Below are positions 24,031 to 32,012 of a stretch of DNA of 43,168 nt, piece by piece. Every line of letters starts with the position of its first letter. Positions within the stretch are counted from its first letter, which is position 1. The position numbers and the translations under genes are program-made. The notes under the pieces were generated by a model, which searched no databases, was not told the origin of the DNA, and was given only the letters and a program-made list of their open reading frames with translations. The DNA is from Ruminococcaceae bacterium UBA1404. Its GTDB lineage: Bacteria; Bacillota; Clostridia; Oscillospirales; Ruminococcaceae. The DNA is taken from NCBI GenBank assembly GCA_002305075.1, contig DBQC01000008.1:36604-79771 (forward strand). Direction: 5' to 3'.

Positions 24031-24052
24031 AGCTACAAGGGAGGTATGTTTA

Positions 24053-24829
24053 ATGCAAAAAATGAAAATGATCGCCATTCTGTTTGCTTCTCTGTTCGTT
24101 CTATCTAGCCTGACGGGCTGCACACAGTCCACACCGACGCCGACACCGCCTGCCGAGCCTGCTCCCTATGACGGCTCCCAGTTCCCCGAGTGGTTTGAAA
24201 ACGAGGCTACTTGGCGCACCGTTCTGTCGGCGGCGTTCAAGGAGGGCGAGGAATATGCCCCCACGGATGAGGAAATTGCCAGGATTATGCGCATGGCCAG
24301 CCTGACCCCCACTTCCGGCGGTATGACCGACTATATGTGGGTTATTGTCAGGGATGTTGATCAGCAGAGGGATGTTGTGGGCGAAAAGAATGCACACAGC
24401 GGCACCGTGATGGCCATGCTGTTTGCGGACAGACTGTTCTCTCCCGAAGAGAGCATTCACAATCACGAGCAGCAGATTGACAGGGGCTATGTGACCTCGG
24501 GCATGGCGGGCGGCTATCTCAACATCGCCGCAGTCAGCCAGGGCTTTGGCACCCACTGGTATCTGACTACCGAGTACACCAAGCCCGGTTGGGAAGAGAC
24601 CCGTTCCCAGTCCGCTGAGGAAACCTACCTCGGTGGTAAGGACTACAGGTACACCTTTGGCAACCCCACCTACCGCAACCGTGATTATCCCCGCGACGAG
24701 AACGATGCGGCCGAGGCCTATGGCAACCTGAAGTTCGTGATGGCAGTTATCATCGGCACCGTCGATGAGACAGCCGAGACCAGCGTAACCAAGAACAACT
24801 ATCCCGAGAACTGGGTTATGGCGAAATAG
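24053..24829 (+). CDS. nitroreductase-fold lipoprotein
   Basis: 258 aa from the ATG at 24053 (GGGAGG 8 nt upstream). Signal peptide MQKMKMIAILFASLFVLSSL and lipobox LTGC put it outside the membrane. After a Pro/Thr linker the body shows the nitroreductase fold: EEIARIMRMASLTPTSGGMT, YMWVIVRD, MAMLFADR, SGMAGGYLNIAAVSQGFGTHWYL and LKFVMAVIIGTVDE. Members bind FMN and transfer electrons to small molecules, normally in the cytosol using NAD(P)H; a lipid-anchored member is unusual. First of three lipoprotein genes with FMN-binding and ApbE partners, which suggests it draws on or feeds a flavin carrier outside the cell. Confidence 0.75.
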   Translation: MQKMKMIAILFASLFVLSSLTGCTQSTPTPTPPAEPAPYDGSQFPEWFENEATWRTVLSAAFKEGEEYAPTDEEIARIMRMASLTPTSGGMTDYMWVIVRDVDQQRDVVGEKNAHSGTVMAMLFADRLFSPEESIHNHEQQIDRGYVTSGMAGGYLNIAAVSQGFGTHWYLTTEYTKPGWEETRSQSAEETYLGGKDYRYTFGNPTYRNRDYPRDENDAAEAYGNLKFVMAVIIGTVDETAETSVTKNNYPENWVMAK

Positions 24830-24862
24830 CCAGACAATAATCCCGTTGCGGCAATAGAAAAA

Positions 24863-24905
24863 ACAAAACGAAAGCTATTGTCTTGCATAATGGCTTTCGT
24901 TTTGT
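24863..24905 (+). terminator. intercistronic hairpin between first and second lipoprotein genes
   Basis: ACAAAACGAAAGC (24863-24875) pairs perfectly with GCTTTCGTTTTGT (24893-24905) around a 17-nt loop, ending in TTTTGT. It could be a partial terminator that lowers expression of the downstream genes. Confidence 0.5.
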
Positions 24906-24919
24906 AAATGAGGGAAAAC

Positions 24920-25576
24920 ATGATGAAAATAACTATAAAAAATACACTGCTTCTTCTTCTTGCCCTTTGTGCAATCGTGTCGCTGGCTGCCTGCGGTGCC
25001 AAGTCCGACCCGGAAGAAGAAAACAACAAGGCCAAGCTCAACGATGTCTACCCGGCCAACTATAAGACCATCAAAAGCAGATATACGGTGGACGAGAAGC
25101 ATGGCTCGGTGGTTTACGCTGCCGATGGCACCGCTGCCGATGGCACCAAAGTGATGGCCCTCTATGTAAAAAGTTCCGAGGAAGTGGACAGCGAGGGCGC
25201 CATGAACTATCAGTACGACTCGCAGTTCCCCGATTCCTATCACATGATTATTGTGATTGATAAGGCCACAGACAAGGTGATTGCCTACAATGTTGTGCGC
25301 GAGGGCGCCAATGAAAAGACCTACTTTTCGGTACCTCCCGAGAAAATCGATGCCTACAAGGAAGTTGTTATTTCATCCGAAACGGCCTTTGACGATTATA
25401 GAGAGGGTCTTGTCACCGAAAAGCTCTACGACACCGAGATTAACGCCGATAAAGCCGAGGTTATCACCGGCACATCGCTTATCTACACCGGCGCCACGGT
25501 TCAGGGCACCTTCTCCAGCCAGCTTGTGCGTAGATGCTTTGAGACCGCCGCAAGGTTTTATGTCAACAATAAATAA
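24920..25576 (+). CDS. FMN-binding-domain lipoprotein (likely ApbE substrate)
   Basis: 218 aa; GAGGG lies 5 nt before the ATG. The signal peptide ends in lipobox SLAAC (Cys at about 25). The mature region ends in an RnfG/NqrC-like FMN_bind domain: MIIVIDKATDKVIAYNVVRE, then TGTSLIYTGATVQGTFSS. The central GAT matches the threonine to which ApbE attaches FMN in this family, though the rest of the motif departs from the usual D-x-x-SGAT-x-TS form. An ApbE gene lies 63 nt downstream. It is probably a one-electron flavin carrier on the outer face. Confidence 0.72.
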   Translation: MMKITIKNTLLLLLALCAIVSLAACGAKSDPEEENNKAKLNDVYPANYKTIKSRYTVDEKHGSVVYAADGTAADGTKVMALYVKSSEEVDSEGAMNYQYDSQFPDSYHMIIVIDKATDKVIAYNVVREGANEKTYFSVPPEKIDAYKEVVISSETAFDDYREGLVTEKLYDTEINADKAEVITGTSLIYTGATVQGTFSSQLVRRCFETAARFYVNNK

Positions 25577-25588
25577 AACGCATCAGGG

Positions 25589-25620
25589 TAAGCGCCCGCT
25601 TTGTCAGGCGCTTATCTGTT
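25589..25620 (+). terminator. hairpin between FMN-binding and apbE genes
   Basis: TAAGCGCC (25589-25596) / GGCGCTTA (25607-25614) followed by a weak TCTGTTTT. It overlaps the leader of apbE, so it is more likely an attenuator or mRNA-end stabiliser than a full stop. Confidence 0.45.
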
Positions 25621-25639
25621 TTGAGGAGGCGCTTTGCCC

Positions 25640-26794
25640 ATGAAGCAAACGCTTGTCGCGGCCCTTTGCCTGCTCATGCTGCTGACCGGGTGCAGTGCCA
25701 CACGACCCGAATACTTTACATCGCACCGCAAGACCAGCTTTGACCACTTTGCCACCGTGTGCACCGTGCTGGTCTATGACGACTTTACCTCAGACAGGGC
25801 AATACAGCGCTTTGAGGAGGCGTGGCGCGAGATCGACGATATGCTCACCGAGGTTGAACAGGCGCTGAGTGTGAACATCCCGGAGAGCGACATAGCTAAG
25901 TTTAATCGCGCGGGGCAGGGCGAGAGCGTGCTGGTGCGTCCGCTGACGGCACATATTGTTCAAATGGCCATGGACGCCTACAACCTGACCGAGGGCGCCT
26001 ATAACCCTGCGGTGAGTCATCTTGTGGACTTGTGGGGGTTTTCGCCGCGGATCCACAGCGGCTTCGGCCCCGCCATGCCCTACGACAGGCCGCGAAATCC
26101 CGGTGGGGGTTTCCCACTGCCCGACCCGCGCTATGTGGAAGCTTTTTTGACGCTTGCCGACTTTTCGGGCGTCAGGCTTTCGGGGGATGAGACCGTAGGC
26201 TACACACTCACCAAGCTTGTGCCCGATATCGAGGTGGACGGCGTGACCTATTCGCTTAAAATTGACCTCGGTGGCATCGGGAAGGGGTATGCGACCGATT
26301 TGGCGGCCGATATTCTCGGTAAATACGGCTACAAATACGGCTTTGTGAACCTGGGGATGAGCAGTCTGCGGCTGCTTAAGCGCCATATATCTAACCAAGG
26401 TGCACCGGGGGATAATATGTGGGCCATCAATGTGGTCAACCCGGACGAACAGGCGCTAAGGTACATGACGGCGTTTGGCAAGGATGTCGGGCTGTCCACC
26501 AGCGGCACCTACCTCGACCGATACTTTGTCGACGGGCGGGAATACAGCCATATCATCGACCCGTATACCGGCCAGCCCACCACCAGCGATGTCGCATCGG
26601 TCACGCTTATCGGAGGCACCGCTGGCGAGAGTGATGCTTTGTCTACGGCGCTCTGCGTTATGGGCAGCGAAAAGGCGGTGGCCTTTGCGAAGACCCACCT
26701 TGAAAACTGGCGCTATGCCATACTCGTGCGCAGGGCCGAGGGGCTGGAGCTCATAACCAACATCCCGCAGGAGGAGTACCTGCTGGAGGGCTGA
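25640..26794 (+). CDS. apbE: ApbE family FMN transferase, lipoprotein
   Basis: 384 aa; start ATG at 25640 after GAGGAGG. The signal peptide MKQTLVAALCLLMLLTGC gives a lipoprotein, as for known ApbE. Family features are FDHFATVCTVLVYD, AYNLTEGAYNPAV, the glycine-rich IDLGGIGKGYATDLAADIL, LSTSGTYLDRYF, the metal-site HIIDPYTGQPTT and SDALSTALCVMG. ApbE moves FMN from FAD to a threonine of an FMN-binding domain outside the membrane. The gene just upstream provides such a domain, which supports a dedicated maturation pair. Last gene of the block. Confidence 0.92.
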   Translation: MKQTLVAALCLLMLLTGCSATRPEYFTSHRKTSFDHFATVCTVLVYDDFTSDRAIQRFEEAWREIDDMLTEVEQALSVNIPESDIAKFNRAGQGESVLVRPLTAHIVQMAMDAYNLTEGAYNPAVSHLVDLWGFSPRIHSGFGPAMPYDRPRNPGGGFPLPDPRYVEAFLTLADFSGVRLSGDETVGYTLTKLVPDIEVDGVTYSLKIDLGGIGKGYATDLAADILGKYGYKYGFVNLGMSSLRLLKRHISNQGAPGDNMWAINVVNPDEQALRYMTAFGKDVGLSTSGTYLDRYFVDGREYSHIIDPYTGQPTTSDVASVTLIGGTAGESDALSTALCVMGSEKAVAFAKTHLENWRYAILVRRAEGLELITNIPQEEYLLEG

Positions 26795-26815
26795 TGGGTG
26801 CACATATAGTATTCA

Positions 26816-26848
26816 ATATGGGGGCCGATATTTTATCGGCCCCCATAT
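26816..26848. terminator. perfect 15-bp palindrome after apbE
   Basis: ATATGGGGGCCGATA and TATCGGCCCCCATAT around TTT (26816-26848). No U tract follows, so it is a strong hairpin that may protect mRNA ends or slow transcription. It lies 46 nt from the sigK-end repeat. Confidence 0.5.
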
Positions 26849-26893
26849 GTCATGTATGCAAAGCCCCCTGCGAACAGGGAGCCTTTGAGTGGG

Positions 26894-27598
26894 TCAGTCT
26901 AAGTCGCCGTCCTTTTTAAAGCGCTGGCGCAGGGCGGCCACGGCCTTTTTCTCGATGCGGGAGACATAGCTGCGTGAAATGCCCAGCCGCTCGGCCACCT
27001 CCCGCTGGGTGAGGGGAATGCCGCCCCCTAAACCGTAGCGCAAAATCAAAATCTCGCGCTCTCGGTCATCCAGCTCGGTGGAGAGGTGCTTATAAAGCCG
27101 CTCGGCCTTTAGGCGCAGGTCAATATCGTCGAGGATGTTCACATCGTCGGCCATAATATCCACCAGCGTCAGGGCGTTGCCGTCCTTGTCGGTGTCCAGC
27201 GGGTCGGAGATAAACACATCCTGAGCGCTCTTTTTGCGCCCCCTAAAATGCATAAGAATTTCGTTTTCTATGCAGCGTGATGCATAGGTGGCAAAGCGGG
27301 TACCCTTTTGGCGGTCAAAGGTGGATACCGCCTTAATCAGCCCAATGGTGCCGATGGAGATTAAATCGTCCTGGTCGCTGGCGGTGGCGTAATATTTTTT
27401 TATAATGTGCACCACCAGCCGCAGGTTGTGTTCAATCAGCCGTCCTCTGGCCTGCTGATCGCCCTCGGCAATCAGACGCAGGCACTCGCGCTCCTCGGCC
27501 GGCGATAAGGGCTTTGGAAAGGAGCCGCCCCCCTCCACCGTCAGGGCGAAATACAATAGCCCCACCAAAGACAATCCGCCTATAAATCCCATAAACAT
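26894..27598 (-). CDS. sigK: RNA polymerase sporulation sigma factor SigK
   Basis: 234 aa, complete and uninterrupted. The N-terminal hydrophobic pro-sequence (MFMGFIGGLSLVGLLYFALT) is followed by FPKPLSPAEERECL. Region 2 includes RLVVHIIKKYY, DQDDLISIGTIGLIKAV and TRFATYASRCIENEIL. Region 4 has REREILILRYGLGGG and the helix-turn-helix TQREVAERLGISRSYVSRIEKKAVAAL. It directs mother-cell transcription late in sporulation after removal of the pro-sequence. Start chosen at 27598 from GGGAGGA 5 nt upstream. The 3' 60 bp is duplicated at 23762-23821. Unlike in some Clostridia and Bacilli, no skin element splits the gene. Confidence 0.93.
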   Translation of the reverse strand: MFMGFIGGLSLVGLLYFALTVEGGGSFPKPLSPAEERECLRLIAEGDQQARGRLIEHNLRLVVHIIKKYYATASDQDDLISIGTIGLIKAVSTFDRQKGTRFATYASRCIENEILMHFRGRKKSAQDVFISDPLDTDKDGNALTLVDIMADDVNILDDIDLRLKAERLYKHLSTELDDREREILILRYGLGGGIPLTQREVAERLGISRSYVSRIEKKAVAALRQRFKKDGDLD

Positions 27599-27913
27599 GG
27601 CATTCCTCCCAAGCTGAACCCCCGCCCGGAGTCGGACGGGTCTACAAATTAAGCATATGCGCAGATAAGCCTGACCCATAAGGGTCCAAGTGTGGGGGAC
27701 GGGCTAAAATTTTGTCCATAAAAACCGAGCCGGGGACACAGCTGTTACAGCCATGTCCCCATATTTGTCAAAAAGTGCGGCCTGTGACGAAATATGTTGG
27801 ATTTTTTGTGCATAGCCGCCAAAGCGGGGGCCTGTTATACTAAAGGCTGGATGGGTATGCCCTAGGTTGGGCGCCCCATTTAACCTCTTATGGCTGTAAA
27901 GGAGCTACATACC

Positions 27914-30457
27914 GTGCATATCTATAACGAAGTTTATAAAACCTGCAACCAAAACGCCCACAAAACCGCCATGGTGCTCTGGGGGGCGGACGGGCCTGTG
28001 CGCAGCTATACATTTTCTCAGGTACTCAGCGAGGCCGAGCGCTTTGCTCAGGCGCTGAGCGAGCTTGGACTTAAGCCCGGGGGCCGGGTGGCCATGGTGG
28101 CTGAGAGCTGCCCCGAGTGGAGCTTTGGGTATCTGGCCGCCCTTAAGCTGGGGGGCACACCGGTGCTGTTAGATGCCTCGCTGCCCGCCGGCGACCTATC
28201 CGAGCTGCTGTTGGCCGCCGATGCCTGCTGCGTCTATGCCTCGGCCGCCACCCTCGATAAAATTGCCTACAGCGCCGCCGGACCCGTGCTGGATATTCAT
28301 GGCGCAGGCCGGCCCTTCCCCGGGCACGAGCGCCCGCTGTCTGCGTCGGGCACCGTGGACGGCAGCAGCGATATTGCCTCCATCATCTTCTCCTCGGGCA
28401 CCACCCGTCGGGCTATGGGGGTTATGCACGGGCACGAGGCCGTTATCGGCTCGACCTTGATGTGCTGTGACAGCAACGCCGTCACCGGCGAGGACCGCTT
28501 TTTGGGTGTGCTGCCTAACAGCCATATCTACGGCCTTTATGTGCAGGTTATCGCTCCACTTATTTTGGGCGGCAGCGTCTGCTATATCGAGAGCATGGAT
28601 GCCGCCTGTCTCGCCGGCGCCATGACGGGCTATAAACCCACGGTGTTTCCGGCGGTGCCCCGGGTGTTCGAGCTGCTGCGCACCTCGGTGCTCAAAAAGG
28701 TGGCGGCCAACCCCAAAACCAAAAAACTGTTTGACCTGCTGCTCCCCCTCTGCATCAAGGTGCGGCGCCACACCGGATTTAATCTGGGCGCCATACTGCT
28801 CAAATCGGTGGGCGAGGGCTTTGGCGGCTGTATGCGGGTGATAGCCTCGGCCGGTGCCCCCACCGACCGAGAAACCGCCGAGTTTTATTACGGCGTGGGG
28901 CTCAACCTGCTGATTACCTACGGCGCCACCGAAACCAGCATTCCGGTTATCGGCAACTACGGCGGCCAGCTGACCACCGACACCTGCGGTCGGCCCTATC
29001 CGGCCATTAAGGTGCGTCAGAGCGCCGAGGGGGAATTTCTCATCAAGTCCCCCTACTTGATGCTGGGATACTTTAGAGATGCCGAGGCCACCGCCGCCTG
29101 CTACGACGAGGAGGGCTGGTTTAAAACCGGCGACTGGGGCTTTGTGGATGCTAAGGAGAATATCCACTTCTGCGGCCGGCTAAAGGACAACATTGTGCTG
29201 GCCACCGGCAAAAAGCTGGCCCCCGACGATGTGGAACAGGCCTATGCCGCCATCGACTTTGTAGAGGAGCTGGTCATCTGCGGCATTCCCGATGCCGAGG
29301 GCGGCAGCGACCGGGTGCACGCCTTTGTGGTGGCCGACCCCGCCCATCATGAGGCGGTGCGCGCCGCTTTGGCCGAGCGGGGACGCAGCCTGAGCCAGAA
29401 TATGCGGCTGGCCGATGTGCACTTTGTGGAGTCTATCCCCAAAACCACCTTGCAAAAGCCCAAGCGCTTTTTGCTGCGCCGCATGGTGGAGCAGCAGAGC
29501 ATCCCGGCGACTGCCGCCCCCGCTGCCGCTCCGGTGGATGCCGAGAGCCATTTGCGCCAGCTGCTCAGCCGCCTGACCGGCACCGACCCGGCTTCCATCC
29601 AACCCGACACCCGCCTGTTTGAGGAGCTGGCCCTGGACTCTTTGGGTGCCATTGAGCTTGCGCTCGAGATTGAGAGCCTGACCGGCTCAGGTACAGGGGT
29701 GGACCAAACTCCGGGCATGACCTTTGGCGAGCTGACTGCTGCGGTGGACGTCCTGATGCTCCAACCCGACGCCGGTGGTCAGCCCATGCGGGCCATGCTG
29801 CTTGAGAAAAAGCGCCAGATGGACTATGCGCTGTTCAACCTCGGGCGCACCCTCATGCGCTGGTTCTATAACATCCGGGTGGAAAACGCCGAGGTGCTTC
29901 CCGAGCAGGGGGGCTATATCATCTGCTCGAACCATGTTACCAACTTTGACTATCTGCTGCTGACGCTGCGCTTTCAGCGGGAGCGGTTTATGACCTTTTG
30001 CTGTATGGCCAAGCAGGAGCTGTTTAGCGGCGGATTTATCAGCCGCACCCTCACCCGTGTGGCCGGCATGATTCCGGTGGACCGAACCGGAACGGCCACG
30101 GCGGCCATGCGCATGGCTAAAGAGCGCCTGATGGACAACTGGGGCCTCTTGGTGCACCCCGAGGGCACCCGCAGCCGCACCGGCGAGATGGGCGCCTTCA
30201 AGCCCGGGGCGGCGCTGCTGGCCGTGGAGAGCGGCGTGCCCATAATTCCGGCCTGCATCCGGGGCGGCTACGAGGTTTATCCCGCTACCCAGGCGCTACC
30301 TAAGCTGTTTAATCTCAAGACCTTTTCAAAATACCGCATAGAGGTGATTTACGGCGAGCCCATCTCGCCTGCGGGTCTTACCCCCGAGCTGCTTATGCAG
30401 CGGGTGAGCGCCGCCGTAGAGCGCATGGCCGCGCCGGCTCACCAGCCTACTGCCTGA
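27914..30457 (+). CDS. fused acyl-AMP ligase / acyl carrier protein / PlsC acyltransferase
   Basis: 847 aa. The GTG at 27914 is preferred because AAAGGAG lies 9 nt before it; an upstream ATG (27890) has no site. Order: AMP-binding adenylation domain (about 1-520; IFSSGTTRRAMG at about 157, TYGATETS, YFRDAEATAACYDEEGWFKTGDWG); carrier domain (about 545-620; attachment Ser in ALDSLGAIEL at about 576); PlsC acyltransferase (about 640-840; HVTNFD as HX4D at about 672, HPEGTRSR at about 746, VPIIPAC). It could activate a fatty acid, hold it on its own carrier and acylate a lysophospholipid or glycerol phosphate. E. coli Aas has the reverse order and no internal carrier. Confidence 0.88.
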   Translation: MHIYNEVYKTCNQNAHKTAMVLWGADGPVRSYTFSQVLSEAERFAQALSELGLKPGGRVAMVAESCPEWSFGYLAALKLGGTPVLLDASLPAGDLSELLLAADACCVYASAATLDKIAYSAAGPVLDIHGAGRPFPGHERPLSASGTVDGSSDIASIIFSSGTTRRAMGVMHGHEAVIGSTLMCCDSNAVTGEDRFLGVLPNSHIYGLYVQVIAPLILGGSVCYIESMDAACLAGAMTGYKPTVFPAVPRVFELLRTSVLKKVAANPKTKKLFDLLLPLCIKVRRHTGFNLGAILLKSVGEGFGGCMRVIASAGAPTDRETAEFYYGVGLNLLITYGATETSIPVIGNYGGQLTTDTCGRPYPAIKVRQSAEGEFLIKSPYLMLGYFRDAEATAACYDEEGWFKTGDWGFVDAKENIHFCGRLKDNIVLATGKKLAPDDVEQAYAAIDFVEELVICGIPDAEGGSDRVHAFVVADPAHHEAVRAALAERGRSLSQNMRLADVHFVESIPKTTLQKPKRFLLRRMVEQQSIPATAAPAAAPVDAESHLRQLLSRLTGTDPASIQPDTRLFEELALDSLGAIELALEIESLTGSGTGVDQTPGMTFGELTAAVDVLMLQPDAGGQPMRAMLLEKKRQMDYALFNLGRTLMRWFYNIRVENAEVLPEQGGYIICSNHVTNFDYLLLTLRFQRERFMTFCCMAKQELFSGGFISRTLTRVAGMIPVDRTGTATAAMRMAKERLMDNWGLLVHPEGTRSRTGEMGAFKPGAALLAVESGVPIIPACIRGGYEVYPATQALPKLFNLKTFSKYRIEVIYGEPISPAGLTPELLMQRVSAAVERMAAPAHQPTA

Positions 30458-30482
30458 GAGTGCCGCTGTTTTATGTACAAGC

Positions 30483-30523
30483 AAAAGCCCGCCTGTCCCC
30501 AACGGGGTCAGTCGGGCTTTTTA
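30483..30523. terminator. bidirectional terminator between convergent genes
   Basis: AAAAGCCCG and CGGGCTTTTT enclose a 21-nt region with a small CCCC-AACGGGG hairpin. A and T runs on both sides serve the fusion gene and pepD. Confidence 0.8.
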
Positions 30524-30532
30524 TTGCTGGGC

Positions 30533-31981
30533 TTACTGGGCCAGCTCTTTTAGAATATCGGCCACAAACTCAAAGGTGCGGGCTAAGGACGCGATGTCCA
30601 GCCACTCCTCGGGGGTGTGGTTATCGCCGCAGTTGGGGCCGATGGCGATGATGTCCATGCCCGGAATGCGGCCCATCAGCACGCCGCCCTCGAGGCCGGC
30701 ATGCACAGCCTGAACGGAGGCATCCTCGCCGGTGCGGCGCTTATACACCTTGAGCGCCACATCCCGCAGCTTGGAATCCCGCACATAGGTCCAGGCCGGG
30801 TAGGAGGTAAGAAAAACTCGGGTCATGCCGTAGAGCCGCGCAAGGGTTTTAAGCTCGCTGTCGATATAGGGCATAAAGCTGTCGGTGTTGGCCCGGATGG
30901 CGTAGCAAAAGCGCACGCCCTCCTCGGTCTCCTCCACCAGCCCGAGGTTGAGGCTGGCCACCACCAGCCCCGGAATGTCCTGGCTATATTCCCGGGCGCC
31001 GTTGGGCAGAAGGGTCAGCAGGTCGGTCACCTGCTCGGTGCTGCCCTGAGTCATCATGCGCCGAGGTGCGGCGGGTTCGATCACAAGGCGGAAATCGGGC
31101 TCCGCAGAGCCGTTTTCGGCGGCGAAATCGGCCTCCACCGCCCTGAGAATCTCTTTGGCTTTTTCTACATCCTCGGCCTTGAGGAGCAGCTCGAGGTCGG
31201 CCTCCCGGGGAATGGCGTTGGTCTTAAGCCCGCCCGAAACCGAGCCGATGTTAAAGCTTATGGTCTCGCTCAGGCGGTAGAGCAGGCGGCCGAGCACCTT
31301 GTTGGCGTTTAGGCGGCCCTTATCAATCTCTTTGCCCGAGTGGCCGCCTTTAAGGCCGCGCACCCGCACCGCAAGACCCTCGCCAGTGGCGGGCTCATAC
31401 TGCACAGGCAGGATATAGTCCACCATGGTGCCTCCGGCGGCACTCACAAGAATTTCCTGCTCGTCGGACATATCGAGGTTGATCATCAGCCGGCCCTCGA
31501 TATATTCGGGATTGACATGGGCGGCGCCGATCAGTCCGATTTCCTCCTGGGCGGTGAACAGACACTCGATGGGGGGATGCACCAGATCATCCCGGTCGAG
31601 GATTTCCAGCATGATGGCCAGCGCATTGCCGTTGTCGGCTCCGAGCGTGGTGCCCTCGGCGGTGAGGATGTCGCCATCTAGGCGCAGTTTAAGACCTTGG
31701 GTCTCAAAGTCGAATTCGGTGTCGGAGTTTTTCTCGCAGACAATATCGGTATGGCCCTGAAGCACCACCGGGGGCAGATGTTCGCAACCGGGGGAGGCGG
31801 GCTTTTTGATATAGACATTGAGCAGCTCGTCCCGGCGGGCCCAGTAGCCCTTTCTCTCGGCAAAGGCCAGCAGATAGTCGGTGGCGGCTTGCTCGTTGCC
31901 CGAGCCTCGGGGGATGGCGGCTATATCCTCAAAAAAGCGGAATAGGCCCTCGGGCTGACGGTCTTTAATAACATATTGCAT
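30533..31981 (-). CDS. pepD: beta-Ala-His / nonspecific dipeptidase (PepD, M20 family)
   Basis: 482-aa cytosolic zinc aminodipeptidase. Metal-site motifs are VLQGHTDIVCEK, GTTLGADNGNALAIMLEI and LFTAQEEIGLIGA. The dimerisation (lid) domain follows with RVRGLKGGHSGKEIDKGRLNANK, and the C-terminal zinc His lies in VQAVHAGLEGGVL. Length and motifs match PepD. AAAGGAG lies 10 nt before the ATG. It lies 31 nt downstream of cinA and is probably cotranscribed. Confidence 0.93.
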   Translation of the reverse strand: MQYVIKDRQPEGLFRFFEDIAAIPRGSGNEQAATDYLLAFAERKGYWARRDELLNVYIKKPASPGCEHLPPVVLQGHTDIVCEKNSDTEFDFETQGLKLRLDGDILTAEGTTLGADNGNALAIMLEILDRDDLVHPPIECLFTAQEEIGLIGAAHVNPEYIEGRLMINLDMSDEQEILVSAAGGTMVDYILPVQYEPATGEGLAVRVRGLKGGHSGKEIDKGRLNANKVLGRLLYRLSETISFNIGSVSGGLKTNAIPREADLELLLKAEDVEKAKEILRAVEADFAAENGSAEPDFRLVIEPAAPRRMMTQGSTEQVTDLLTLLPNGAREYSQDIPGLVVASLNLGLVEETEEGVRFCYAIRANTDSFMPYIDSELKTLARLYGMTRVFLTSYPAWTYVRDSKLRDVALKVYKRRTGEDASVQAVHAGLEGGVLMGRIPGMDIIAIGPNCGDNHTPEEWLDIASLARTFEFVADILKELAQ

Positions 31982-32012
31982 CGGGTGTACACTCCTTTAT
32001 AATAATACGAGG

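Noticed and set aside
26894..27598. A skin-like element interrupting sigK
   Set aside because: The sigK reading frame is complete from the pro-sequence to the stop; only its 3' end is duplicated elsewhere.
28196..29167. A 323-codon minus-strand open frame antisense to the ligase fusion
   Set aside because: The complementary frame encodes well-conserved AMP-ligase motifs; this frame shows only GC-bias composition and has no ribosome site.
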